Source: Ophiosphaerella korrae (lineage: Eukaryota > Ascomycota > Dothideomycetes > Pleosporales > Phaeosphaeriaceae). Taken from it: a DNA stretch of 64,000 bases. The notes under the pieces are model-generated. The model searched no databases. It saw only the letters and a program-made list of their open reading frames with translations, and was not told the origin of the DNA. The position numbers and the translations under genes are program-made. Positions 23,154 through 33,559 of this stretch are shown piece after piece; position 1 is the stretch's first letter; every line of letters starts with the position of its first letter. Location: positions 349,127-413,126 of the forward strand of contig JALNQF010000016.1 of NCBI GenBank assembly GCA_028456385.1, in the 5' to 3' direction.

Positions 23154-24017
23154 TTATATATATAAATTAGAAAAGTTATAATTATTAGATAAAATAGCTA
23201 TTCTATTATATATATACTTAAATAGTTATATATTAAAAGTTTAACTTCTAATAACTAATTATGTATTAAATATTAAGTAAAATAAAGATAGACTACTTTT
23301 AAATATATATATAGATAATACCTATTGTAATTTATAAGTTCTAATTTAGCTTTATTATATAACGTATTCTATTAGCGAAGCGGCTATATTAATAAGACGG
23401 CTACTCTAAAATACACTAAAAAATCGAAAATTTAATATCTAATATCTCGACAACTATACTATAATAACTTCTAAAAATTTAATAGATTAAAGATTATATA
23501 TAAAGTAGTAATCTATAAAATTTTTAGAACGTGCAGCCTAGTTTATTTAATATTATTAATAAAAAAGTGTTTTTTACTATAGAAAATTTTACTATCTTAA
23601 GAACTACTAGGCTGCACGCTTTAAAAATTTTATAGATTACTACTATATATATAATCTTTAATCTATTAAATTTTTAGAAGTTATTATAGTATAGTTGTTG
23701 AGATATTAGATGTTAAATTTTCGATTTTTTGGTGTGTTTTAGAGTGGCCGTCTCGGTGATATAGCCGCTTCGCTAATAGAATACGTTAGTTATTTATATA
23801 TAATTAAGAATTACTAAAATACTATAAAGTTTAATATTTCTACTAATATTTTACTTTTTAAGATTTTTATTTCATAAAGTTATTTCCAATAGCTATATCT
23901 AATATATATTAAAATTTAAAGTTAATAGAAAAAGTAGTTATTAAGATAGAGGGGGGGGGGCTAAGGGGAGAAAACGTGCATTAGGTAGGGGCGTGCACTA
24001 GGCGGTGAGCCACACTA
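23154..24017 (-). repeat. Right terminal inverted repeat, interrupted by a MITE
   Basis: About 437 bp once the insert at 23362-23788 is removed. The outer 230 bp are less mutated than the inner part. The uninterrupted left arm gives the pre-insertion sequence attata-TA-gttatt exactly. Confidence 0.85.
23362..23786. mobile_element. 425-bp palindromic MITE with TA target duplication
   Basis: Nearly the whole element is an inverted repeat. Both ends read ACGTATTCTATTAGCGAAGC inward, and complementarity continues through AAAAAATCGAAAATTTAA and the GTGCAGCCTAG motif to a loop of roughly 70 bp. TA at 23360-23361 and 23787-23788 is duplicated. TA duplication plus inverted repeats points to mobilisation by a Tc1/mariner-type transposase. 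No coding capacity. Confidence 0.88.
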
Positions 24018-24295
24018 AATGTTCCGGAAGCGATCCTAGCTTATTTCGGGTACCGGGTTGGCATCACGTTTGTGAACAAGACAAGGTAGTCAGATGGGGA
24101 CTTGTCGGCAATGTAGCTGGCTGTCTCTGCAGTTGTGTGGCTTCCGAACGTATGAGTTCGTTCTCGATAAGATGCGGACGGAGTAAACTCCTGTAGCCGG
24201 ATCCTTTATCTTGAAAGCTGGGCCCGTACCATATCAATGCTAGATTAATGCTATCGAATATTGCATAGCTAACTGTTGAGTGATCAAAAAGGCAA

Positions 24296-26149
24296 ATGAC
24301 GACGATGTACGACTTTATCATCGTTGGCAGTGGGTACTTTCCGCAGAAAAGGGGAAGATTGATTATCAGGAGGTCTGACGTGTACCCGCAGGCGGCCCCG
24401 CTGGCTGTGCATTGGCTTCCAAACTTGCTAGGACAAACAGCCGTCCCAAGGTCCTATTGATAGAGGCTGGTAAAAACCATCCTGAGACAAAGGATGTTCC
24501 CTACGGACAACGCTGGCAGCTTTTCCGGAAACCCGAGCTTAACTGGGGCTACAAGACAGCCCCGCAGGAGCAGTGCTATGGCCGTCAGATCGACTATTCT
24601 CGCGGAAAGTGTCTTGGAGGCTCAAGCGTCATCAACTTTGGCGGCTACAGCATTGGCTGCCGCGACGACTTCGAGGAATGGGCTGACATTGTAGGCGATG
24701 ACCACTTCGGCTGGGACAAGATGCAGAGGCGATTCAAGGATCTAGAGACTTTTCACGATGCGGTTCCAGCCAACATGAACGGCAGAAAGTATGCGGCACC
24801 CGACCTCGCCAACCACGGATCATCTGGACCTCTTCATGTCGGATTTGCGCCTGAATGGGAGCGCGACGTCCCATCCATGGTGGAGGCGTTTGCTCGGGCT
24901 GGTTATGAAATCAACCCAGATCATAACTCCGGCAACCCCCTGGGAATCTCCATCTCCATCAAGAGTGTCCGTAAAGGAATCGTATCGTCAGCTCAAGACT
25001 TGATATGGAACACTCCCGAGAACCTTACCGTGATAGTAGATGCTCCTGTTCAGAGGCTGATGTACAACCAAAACAGCGTGGTTGGAGTCGAGAGCAACGG
25101 GAAACGCTGTAAGTCCCTTCATGTACGACGGTGCAATTACAAGAAGCTAATGGGTGGGACTCGCAGACTTAGCCTCGAGAGAGGTGATCCTCAGTGCGGG
25201 TGCCCTCAACACCCCTCAGATCCTGATGCATTCTGGGATAGGCCCCTCATCCCAACTTGCAAAATTTGGCATACCCGTTGTCCTCAATAATGATGCCGTG
25301 GGACAGGGCTTACGCGATCACTTCTTCTTCAACATAGTGCTCATCCGAAAGGAGGGTACCACTGATCGAAAGGGCTTTTATGGAGACCAGAAAGCCATGG
25401 ACATGGCCCAGAAGCAGTGGGAGTCAGATCGTACTGGACCATGGACAGTTTTTGGGTGTGAAACAGCCATTGGCTGGTTCAAGTCGGACGAAATGATTCA
25501 ATCGGATGAGTTCAAAGCTCTGCCGTCACATGAACGAGCATTTTTGGAGAGGGAAACAGTGCCGCATTTCGAAACATTCGTTAACCTTCCAATCCACTGG
25601 TTCATGGAAGACTTTCCTTCATATCATCCAGCTTACGTTACTCTCACCGGATTCCCATTCAATGCTCAAAGTCGAGGCGAAGTGGTCTTGCAATCCTCAG
25701 ACCCCAATATTCCGCTATTGTTCGACCCCAAAATCTTCGATCATCCATTCGATCGTCGGATGGCCATCATAACTCTTCGCAGTCTACTGAGGGTTGTCAA
25801 TCACCCCGACTTCAAGAAGGATACAATCGGCGTATTAGCGGGTCCATCTTCAGAGTCAGATGGCGATATCCTTGAATACTGTAAGCGCAACGTGGCATCG
25901 ACGTGGCACATGTGCGGGACCGCGAAGATGGGAAAAAAGCAGGATGGAAAATCGGTGGTGGGACCCGATTTCCGCGTCTTCGGATTGAGTGGTTTGAGGA
26001 TTGCAGACTTGAGCATCACTCCTATCCTACCGAGCTGCCACACGCAAAGTACGGGTTATGCGATTGGGATTGCTTGCGCTGAGAAATTGATCAAAGACTA
26101 TGATTTGGACAGTTCTGTCAGAAACTCTCGGGCGAAAAGTCGGCTTTGA
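24296..26149 (+). CDS. GMC-family FAD-dependent oxidoreductase
   Basis: Glucose-methanol-choline oxidoreductase of about 575 aa, the usual family length. Exon 1 starts MTTMYDFIIVGSG (a second in-frame Met is at 24305) with the N-terminal FAD-binding beta strand. Exon 2 continues PAGCALASKLA, then a LLIEAG strand and GGSSVINFGGY, the GMC signature region around the flavin. Intron 2 (25109-25166) is canonical and joins NGKRY to LASREVILSAGALNTPQIL, the second GMC signature. The C-terminal domain has STWHMCGTAKMG and LPSCHTQSTGYAIG, which supply the catalytic His pair region. No signal peptide, so it is probably intracellular. Intron 1 is odd: GT at 24334 and the only close AG at 24390-24391 leave the frame one base out. 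The neighbouring convergent Zn2Cys6 gene may regulate it. Substrate unknown (alcohol, sugar or secondary metabolite). Confidence 0.88.
24334..24391 (+). other. Predicted first intron of the oxidoreductase, frame anomaly
   Basis: 58 nt from GTACTT to CCGCAG. Exon 1 leaves two bases, but exon 2 needs one leading base. The consensus GSGPAG would be formed only by an acceptor at 24395, where the last two bases are GG, not AG. Either one base or the acceptor has mutated, or splicing differs from my model. Confidence 0.5.
25109..25166 (+). other. Second intron of the oxidoreductase
   Basis: 58 nt, GTAAGT donor, GCTAAT branch-like site at about 25146, GCAG acceptor. Its removal gives an uninterrupted frame to the stop at 26147. 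Confidence 0.85.
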
Positions 26150-26409
26150 GCTGCGCTCGCAAACTTTGCGTGTATGGTCTGCTCAGTCAGTCAATCACGT
26201 GACTACTTTTTTTTACCTGTGTGTACGATCCTTTGCCAAGGACGTTTCTGAGTGGTTTGTCACCTGTGTTGATACCGTGAGTGATTTTATTAATCCTTGT
26301 GATGATTTACAAATCTTAATTAATGGTCTACTCAGTAACATATTCTCTTGCAATGTACATCATTGCCAATAACGTTCAGTGTTGAGTTGAATCCCCCAGA
26401 ATGAGTGCG

Positions 26410-28596
26410 CTACATTGGTAAAAATTCACTAATGTCGATAAACGATGCGTCCAGTGTACTAAACTCGGGGAAACTGCTATCATAAGATCCAAATAAAGTG
26501 TCGTCAGGAGGAAAGATGAAGTCATAGAGGTCTGACGCAATCGTGGAGGTGGCGATTTCAGGCTCCTGATCACCTATGGTGAGTTGTGGAACATCCAGGA
26601 GCGAGTATGTAGGGTTGTCTGGTGCCAGGAAATTGTGATCGCTACCGGATAAATCGCTGATACTACAACTTCCGTCCTCAGGCAACGGGAGGGAGGTTGC
26701 GCCAATATTGAGCGTCTCAGACTCTTGCAGGCTCCCGAAATACGCAGCTACAAGCTGGCCTTGGCGCTTGAAGCTTCTCTGTTCTCTCTTGTCGATGTAA
26801 GAATCGCAACATTGTTGCAAACTTTCGTTGATAGCCAGATTACAGTTGGCAAGCGGGTCATGTGCGCGAAACAAAACAAGGATAGATCGAGCCGCTTCCA
26901 GGTATTGGCTTATCCGCAGCAGGCGATCGAAATCTAGAAATACGGACAGTGTAAGGATTAAAGATGCCGTATGAACCGAATTGACCACAAAAGGCAGCCT
27001 TTTTGGGAGCCTGTTCAAGCTTGCCAATCTCTGAAAAATTTCAATGAGATGTATCGCTGAGGTAACGCAGGCGGATATCATGACATTGGCTGCAGCTGAT
27101 GACGAGGACGTGGCCGCGGATGATGTCTCGGCCGCAGAAGCGACTGAGGAGGCAAAATCGACCAGGAACGGACGAGACAACAAAATGATTGACCAATAGT
27201 AACCCGACTTGATGAATAATAGGCCTAAGTTTAGCTTTCTCTGGTCATCGGTGCCGACGAAGTCAGTGAACGGAATTCCATCGTGCTCTAAGCCCTCTCG
27301 AAGGCGAGTCGTCCATTCGCGCTGGTGGTCGCTGATTTTTCGTAACACGTCGCTTGAAATCTGTCGCTCTGAGTAAACTTCGTCCAAAATCTCTTGAAAG
27401 ATTTGACACAAGGCAAAGGAAGAGGAATAACGGTTGTTGATTGTTGCACCACACAGTTGGCTGCTTGCTGGTTTCCTTCCCAAATTCGTGCTGATGTAAC
27501 CGTCCAGGACACGTATCACCTTCCACAGTCTCTGGCGGACGATCTGCTGGTCAGTAGGGAACGAGACTGCGATATCATCGCGGTGTAGTCCTAGTGCATA
27601 TGCGGCGCGAGTCGCAAGGCCGGTGTACATAAATGCGGCATCACGTCGAGCAGCGGCTAGAAGGTACATTGCAATCAACATATAGGATTGAACGGCCGTG
27701 ATGCTTAGCTGCTCTGAGTAGTGGCAGGCCACAAGATAGCGGCCGTACGCAAAGTACTTGTCGGCAAGAGACTCCTTGTCTGTAGGATCGGCTTGTGCAG
27801 CGATGGCGAAGATGAGGAAGTAAATGGTATCCTGATCACGATGCTGCTCACACCCCGTTGGCGCTGTGGCCCAACGCCCAAGAGGTTGTACAAGGTCCAT
27901 TTCGTCGAACAGGTCGAGGAAGCTTGTGGTGACCCAGAGGAAAGTCTTGATGAGGTTCTTTGCCTCGTCTAGGCTTGGTTTCAGGGGACCCTTTTGTGTC
28001 AAATAGCTCGTCCATTGTGCGGGTCCTTGGGGAGTGGGGTCTGACATGTCATGTTGGTGGGGATGGTGGACGAAGTCGCAATCGCCGACCACGTCCTGAG
28101 CAATGCGTCGAATATCCTGAAGGAGGGTTGAATCAGCAGTATCGCCCAAGTAGATCAGTTGGCCAGCTGCACCCCACAGTGTGTGTGACTCGTTGGCGGC
28201 TCTCCGAGCATCTGAGGGCCCGGTGTGGTTGGTAGGAAACTGTGCGCAAGCGGCAGGGAATGGCAGGCGTTCCGGATCTTTTGGTGGGCTCGCCACTGTC
28301 CGAGCCCTCTGTGATCTTGGAGGTTCACCTTCGCAGGTGATGCTGCTGCTGCTGCTGCTATCTTGGCTGCTGCTTTTGCTACGACTGTGGCTAGGACTGT
28401 GGCTGCGGCTGCGGCTGCGGCTGCGGGCAGTTGGGACGGCATAGCTCATGAACACGTAACATGAGCCTGCTACACGGCGCTGCAGGCAGCGAGCGCATGG
28501 CACCTGACCTGAGCATTTCTCCTTGCGGCGGGCGCAGTTACCGCAAGCTCGAAGGCATCGCTGGCGGTCGCTCTCTTTAACGCGCTTGGTGGGCAT
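26410..28596 (-). CDS. Zn2Cys6 fungal transcription factor
   Basis: Uninterrupted 728-aa frame. I chose the Met at 28596 because the sequence MPTKRVKESDRQRCLRACGNC places the zinc cluster at the N-terminus as usual; an upstream in-frame Met at 28683 would add 29 residues. The cluster spaces as Cys-x2-Cys-x6-Cys-x5-Cys-x2-Cys-x8-Cys (residues about 18-46). An Arg/Ser-dipeptide and poly-Ser linker follows (residues about 56-85). The middle homology region of the Fungal_trans family is visible as YFLIFAIAAQADPTDKESLA through AFMYTGLATRAAYALGLHRD (residues about 260-350). The C-terminal 120 residues are acidic (DDTLFGSYDSSFPEF), a plausible activation region. Nuclear DNA-binding regulator, binding CGG-type sites in known relatives. 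It lies tail-to-tail with the oxidoreductase, 260 bp apart, and its start is only about 105 bp from the next transposon end. Confidence 0.92.
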   Translation of the reverse strand: MPTKRVKESDRQRCLRACGNCARRKEKCSGQVPCARCLQRRVAGSCYVFMSYAVPTARSRSRSRSHSPSHSRSKSSSQDSSSSSSITCEGEPPRSQRARTVASPPKDPERLPFPAACAQFPTNHTGPSDARRAANESHTLWGAAGQLIYLGDTADSTLLQDIRRIAQDVVGDCDFVHHPHQHDMSDPTPQGPAQWTSYLTQKGPLKPSLDEAKNLIKTFLWVTTSFLDLFDEMDLVQPLGRWATAPTGCEQHRDQDTIYFLIFAIAAQADPTDKESLADKYFAYGRYLVACHYSEQLSITAVQSYMLIAMYLLAAARRDAAFMYTGLATRAAYALGLHRDDIAVSFPTDQQIVRQRLWKVIRVLDGYISTNLGRKPASSQLCGATINNRYSSSFALCQIFQEILDEVYSERQISSDVLRKISDHQREWTTRLREGLEHDGIPFTDFVGTDDQRKLNLGLLFIKSGYYWSIILLSRPFLVDFASSVASAAETSSAATSSSSAAANVMISACVTSAIHLIEIFQRLASLNRLPKRLPFVVNSVHTASLILTLSVFLDFDRLLRISQYLEAARSILVLFRAHDPLANCNLAINESLQQCCDSYIDKREQRSFKRQGQLVAAYFGSLQESETLNIGATSLPLPEDGSCSISDLSGSDHNFLAPDNPTYSLLDVPQLTIGDQEPEIATSTIASDLYDFIFPPDDTLFGSYDSSFPEFSTLDASFIDISEFLPM
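28340..28433. repeat. Trinucleotide repeats within the regulator
   Basis: A GCT-rich run near 28340-28380 and GCTGCG runs near 28403-28430 encode the poly-Ser and Arg/Ser linker of the Zn2Cys6 protein. Confidence 0.7.
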
Positions 28597-28701
28597 TGTG
28601 CATCGAAAGAAGGTACTGCACACGCAAGCACGGGAGTGCAAGCTCAAGTACATATAGCCGCTGAATTGCGGGGTTTCCCGCATCTATCTGGGTGCTGCGT
28701 T

Positions 28702-28720
28702 TAGTGAGGCTCACCGCCTA
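28702..28720 (+). repeat. Transposon end motif, inverted copy of the 24017 end
   Basis: TAGTGAGGCTCACCGCCTA, one mismatch to the complement of 23999-24017 and three to 15230-15248. It marks the left end of the right-hand AT-rich block. Similarity stops soon after these bases, so the element is related in its end only. Confidence 0.6.
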
Positions 28721-31300
28721 CGGTAGACTATTACATGCCGGAGGTCGGAAACCAAAATCCCGAAACCCACACATAAAAACCAAAACCCAAACCCCACATA
28801 ATATATTATTCAATACGCAGTTAGTACAACGTATATAAGTAACGTTTGTATAAAATAAAAGTTATATATTATATTATATATAATAATATATTATGTTACG
28901 TGTTATATAAATAAAAAAATGCTACCCTATATATAGAATCTCTATTACATAGAACCTACCTATATTAAGTAGTTATAACTTAGACTATTACTAACTATTA
29001 CTAAGATACTTTACTATAGTAAGTACTATAATAATATAAAACTCTATATATTAAAAGATAATAGGAAAAAGTAAGAGACTTTATACTAATATTAACTTAT
29101 ATAAAGATAACCTAAAGGCTTTATTTAAAGAATGCCTTACTTTTAAATAATTAAAAGAGTAGTTATATAAAGAGTACTAAGTAAAGTATAGTAAAACTTT
29201 TTTAAAAGAGTAATTTAAAGAATAGAATTTCTACTAATATATAACTCTTAATATTAAGTAATAACTTAAAAACTATATTATTTTACTTTTCTACTAGATA
29301 AACCTAGATAATAATAAAATAGTTTAAATACTTAAGTTAAAAGATTATAATATAGTTATAAAAGTAATAATTATTTACTTAAAATTCTTCCTAAGTTTAA
29401 AGTAGCGTATTAATAATAAAGTTAAATAAGATATTACTAATATACTAGTATATAATATTATTAATAGATATAAGAAGTAAATACTTTAAGTCTACTTTAA
29501 ATAATAGTATTTTTTCTTCTTATATAATTAACTTTTATAGTATATTATAATCTTAACCTAGATATAGTAGCTTAGTACTAGAATAATTACTAGTAGAGAT
29601 TAAGTAAATATATTATACTAGGCCTAAATTAAGTATAATTAATTAATAGGTATAAAAAGCTAAAGCTCTATAGTATATAGATATATACTTATATTAATAC
29701 TTACTCTAGATATATTATATAGGTATATATTAGAGTATTAGCTAAGATATTATTTAGTATACTCTATTAACACTTACACCTTATAAAAGAAACTAGTATT
29801 TATCTTTAATTATTTTACTATAATTATAGTTAAATTACTAGCTAAGTTTTATATATATATTATATATTCTCTTAACTTTATTAGCTATAAACTATATAAG
29901 ATAATTATTATATATTTAGTATAAGTACTATAAACTAATAAATTAAGTTATAGTAGTACTAGTTATTAAAAAGGTTACTTTTCTAGTAAAGAGTTAGTTA
30001 TCTATTATTAGACTATTATAGTACTATTACTTAACTATTACTTTTTAAGAAATTACTTAGCTAATATAATAGTAATAATTACTATTTATTTCTTAATAAT
30101 ATATTAAGAGATTATTAGAAAGTAGCTAGAAGATAGAAGTACTTACTATAGGATATAAGAGATAGTAAAGAGATAATAGATAGTATTTAATAGTACTACT
30201 AGTATCTAAAAGAAAATAATACTTACTTTATATTTTTTATAAGTATTAAGCTTTTTATACGCCTATATAGTATATTAGCCTTACTTTCTTAACTTAAACT
30301 AGAGTTTATAAAAGTTTTATATATTTAAAGAACTTTTATTATAAAGATAAAATTATAAATATTTATATAGAACTTTTATTATAAATAGAAGTAGAAAATT
30401 TACTTAAATATTATTTCTAGTAAGCTTAATATACTTTATATATACTTACTTACTAGTATATTAGACTATAAATATATCTTAGGTATAGATAAATATATAT
30501 AAATAGTTTAAAAGACACTACTATAGAATATAGATACTATACTACTTATTAATACTTAGGTATAGTATAATATATAGCTAAAGAATATTAGATTTAACTT
30601 TTATATATATAATTTACTACTATAAAAGAACTATAATAATTTATTTTAATACTATTACTTTATATTATAAACTTACTTAGCTTAGTATATTAATACTTAA
30701 TAGTTACTTATACGTTAGCTTTTTAAGTCTCTAATAAGTAGCTAGAATTTTAAAATATACTATTTTACTTAATTATACTAGATATATATACTAAGAAAAC
30801 TAGATAAGTACTAGCGCTAGAGCTATATAGCTTTTAAATAGATATAGTATATAGTAATAGCTTAAAGCTTAATAGTATATAGGTAGATAAGTAAGTAGTA
30901 AGTAATAAGAAGTAATTCTAGTATATATACTCTAGGTATAGTACTTATAGCTTAGCTCTATAGTATAAGTAAATATATTATATAAGTAATAGTTAGAAAT
31001 AGTTAGTAATAGTCTTACTTTTAGCTTAGTTTATTATTAGATAAGTTATATAATTAGATATATAATACGTAATTAGATACTTAATAGTATATATATAGAG
31101 AGGCGTAATAGATTCTAGGTTACCTAGAATTTTTTAATTAGCTTACTTAAGCTAGTATAGTAATCTAATTAACTTATTGTATAAGTATAATAATTACTAA
31201 GCTACTACTTTTACTATAACTAAATAGAATATAGCCTAAACCTTTATAAATAAAAGAATTAAATAAAAGATCTTATATATAAATAGAGAGACTATATTAG
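28721..31300. other. AT-rich block, decayed element of unknown type
   Basis: The first 80 bp are not AT-rich and contain CCCGAAACCC and repeated AAACCC/AAACCCC motifs, resembling the subterminal repeats of hAT elements. From about 28850 the sequence is RIP-mutated. On the plus strand a protein-like reading persists if TAG and TAA are taken as former Gln or Trp codons (about 29100-31000), but I could not match it to a known transposase or reverse transcriptase. The matching right end of this element was not found. Confidence 0.35.
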
Positions 31301-32770
31301 TATAACTAATATAATAAAGAACCTAGTACCTTAATAGAAAGAGTATTAAGAATTTAGCTTACTACTATCTTAAGAGACTTAGCTAAGACTACTATATTGT
31401 AGATATATAAATAGAGCGTAAGGCTAGAGATAAAGAAATAAAATAATTAATCTACTTAGTTTATACCTAGTACTTTTAAGTTATAAGTAACTAAATAAAA
31501 AAGAGCTTTTATAAAAGCCTTACTATCTCTCTCTAGTATAGCTCTTATATACTATACTAGGACTAAAGTTTAGTATACTAAGCTTAACTTACTATATACT
31601 TCTAAACTATACTACTACTTTAACCTACTATAACTATAGCTATACTACGCTAATTTAGATAAGAGATAGATAGAAATACTTATAGAAAGCTAAATTTAAG
31701 TCTAAAAGAGTATAATAGAATTATTAGGATAGTATTAGCTAGTATAAAGTACTTTAAAGTTATACGCTAGTTTAACTATATACTATTAGCTATTAGCTAG
31801 ATTATAAAAAAATACTATAAAATAGGTAATATTAAAGATAAACCTTGTAGTAGCTATCTACCTATACTATTACTACGCTAGAAGAAGCTTATCTATTGTA
31901 AGGCTCGTACCTAGCTAAAGATTAAGTACTTAGAGCTTACTAAAGCTACTATAGTTATAGTAGTAGATAGGACTCCTTTAAAGCTACCTAGCTATAAAAT
32001 ATTATATTACTTTATTAGAAGACTTAGCTTTATTAAAAATCTATATAAAAAGCGACTAAAACTTACGCCTATCTATACTTAGAAATACTAGTAGTTCTAT
32101 TAATAGTATTACTACTTTTAGTAGTACTTACGTATACTTAAATTCTTAAATAAGTACTCTTTTTAGAAAGGCTCTAGCTATAACTATAAGTAATACTTTT
32201 AGTTCTTGTAAGAGAAATAGAAGCTAGAGATAATAACTAAAGATAACGTCTATTAGTACCTTACCTAGATAGTATAGAGATCTATATAGCTAGATAAATA
32301 GAGTAGACTATACTATAGTCTACTTATTATTATAGAAAGAAATAAGTATATATAATAATATAGCTACTTAAGTAAAAGTTATATTAAAGCTCTTTATAAA
32401 GGCCTACTACCTAACTAGTAGTAGTCTTAGCTTTTTATATAGGATAATACGCGTATATATACTTTATATATAATAATAAGATAGTTAGCTTAATACTATA
32501 TTATACCTATAACCTAGCTACCTTACTTACTTAACCTTAAACTAATTAAGCACCTCTAGTAGTATCTTAAGAAGATAATATATATATAATATCTATAATA
32601 TAATAACTCTTTATAAGCTAAAAAGGAGTAAGAAGGCTTCTATAGCGCGTTAAAGGAGTACTAGTAGTATATACTAGGTACGTATATACGTAAGCTTATC
32701 TTAAGTATACTAAAGAGGATTTAAGCTTATAGGCGCGCGAAAGGCTAGTAGACTATATATTAATTTAGTT
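31300..32770 (+). mobile_element. Tc1/mariner-type transposase relic (DDE_3-like), RIP-mutated
   Basis: The plus-strand frame near 32430-32580 reads QDN-T-R-V-Y-T-like (Asp at 32443; DNARIHT in intact relatives), then after 60 bp LPYLLNLKLIKHL, the mutated form of the PPYSPDLNPIEHLW motif with the catalytic Glu changed to Lys and Pro codons to Leu. Upstream protein-like sequence extends to about 31300. Terminal inverted repeats were not recognised. Confidence 0.6.
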
Positions 32771-33034
32771 TTCTTTAAATATATTAATAAAAACTAAGTT
32801 TCTATATAATTTTAGGTAGTAGGGAGTTATAAATAATAAGGCGATAATCTTGTATTAGGTATATACGTACTATACTATACTAAACTTATATCTAGTTATT
32901 ATAGCTATTATAAAAAAGCGTTTTTATTAAACTACTATAACTTCTCTTAAATCTAATAATTAAGAGTCTTATTACCTTAACTAAGTTAAGTAAACTAGTA
33001 CTTACTTAAACCTAACTACTCTAAATTAAGTATT

Positions 33035-33335
33035 AACTTAAGTATTAACTCGTGTATTAACTTAAGTATTATACTAAGTATTAAGCTAAGTATTAAGCTA
33101 AGTACTATACTAAGTATTTATAAAAAGTACTAATCTTTTACTTTATAGTAGTACTATTTATACCTATAAAAAGTACTATTCTCTTACTCTTTAGTAGTAC
33201 TACAAGTATCTTTAAAAAGTATAAATCTCTTACTTTTTAGTAGCCCTTTAATAACTCTTAATTAAGCTAAGTAGTATACTTAGCTTTAACTAAAGTATAC
33301 TCTAAAAAGTAATAATCTCTTACGTTCTTATAACT
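33035..33335. repeat. Degenerate tandem repeats
   Basis: About 33035-33125 carries six to eight 12-bp units resembling TAAGTATTAACT, followed to about 33335 by three or four units of about 60 bp containing AAAAAGTA..ATCTCTTACTT and TAGTAGTACT. Could be an element-specific leader or LTR portion. No function assigned. Confidence 0.6.
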
Positions 33336-33559
33336 TAAAGTTAAACAAGATAGCTAGTATAACTTAACTTAATTTAACTATAATATTAAAGTCTAATATA
33401 AACTATACTATATTAAAAATTTAGCTATAATCTAGATACATAGTTTATAATATTTAGGATAAGATTAACCTAGAATCTTCTACTTAGCTAATTTAGTAAC
33501 TAAAACTAATTACAGCTCGAGTAATAGCTAACTATACTCTAGTATTAAGTATTAAGACT

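Larger units (their letters stand above)
15230..24017. mobile_element. Long-TIR DNA element (about 1.37 kb without insertions), split by nested elements
   Basis: The ends are inverted copies: 15230 reads TAGTGTAGCTTACCGCCTAG and the complement of 24017 reads TAGTGTGGCTCACCGCCTAG, followed by matching GTGCA(T/C)GCCCCTACC and on to 15664. Removing the Gypsy element with its target duplication (6991 bp) and the MITE with its duplicated TA (427 bp) leaves about 1370 bp, made of two 435-bp arms and about 500 bp of unrelated centre. No transposase was seen, so it is non-autonomous or foldback-like. The 8 bp outside the two ends (ctgacgtg and aatgttcc) do not match, so no target duplication is evident. 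TAG-type ends hint at hAT but do not prove it. Confidence 0.8.

Noticed and set aside
15222..24025. 8-bp target duplication for the long-TIR element
   Set aside because: The flanks ctgacgtg and aatgttcc do not match, and shorter options also fail.
24005..24321. Small frames on both strands before the oxidoreductase
   Set aside because: One begins inside the transposon end; the stretch is better explained as the promoter of the oxidoreductase.
29440..30900. Starship captain (DUF3435-type tyrosine recombinase) remnant
   Set aside because: A few mutated segments look vaguely similar, but the catalytic R..H..R..Y order could not be shown; left as unidentified.
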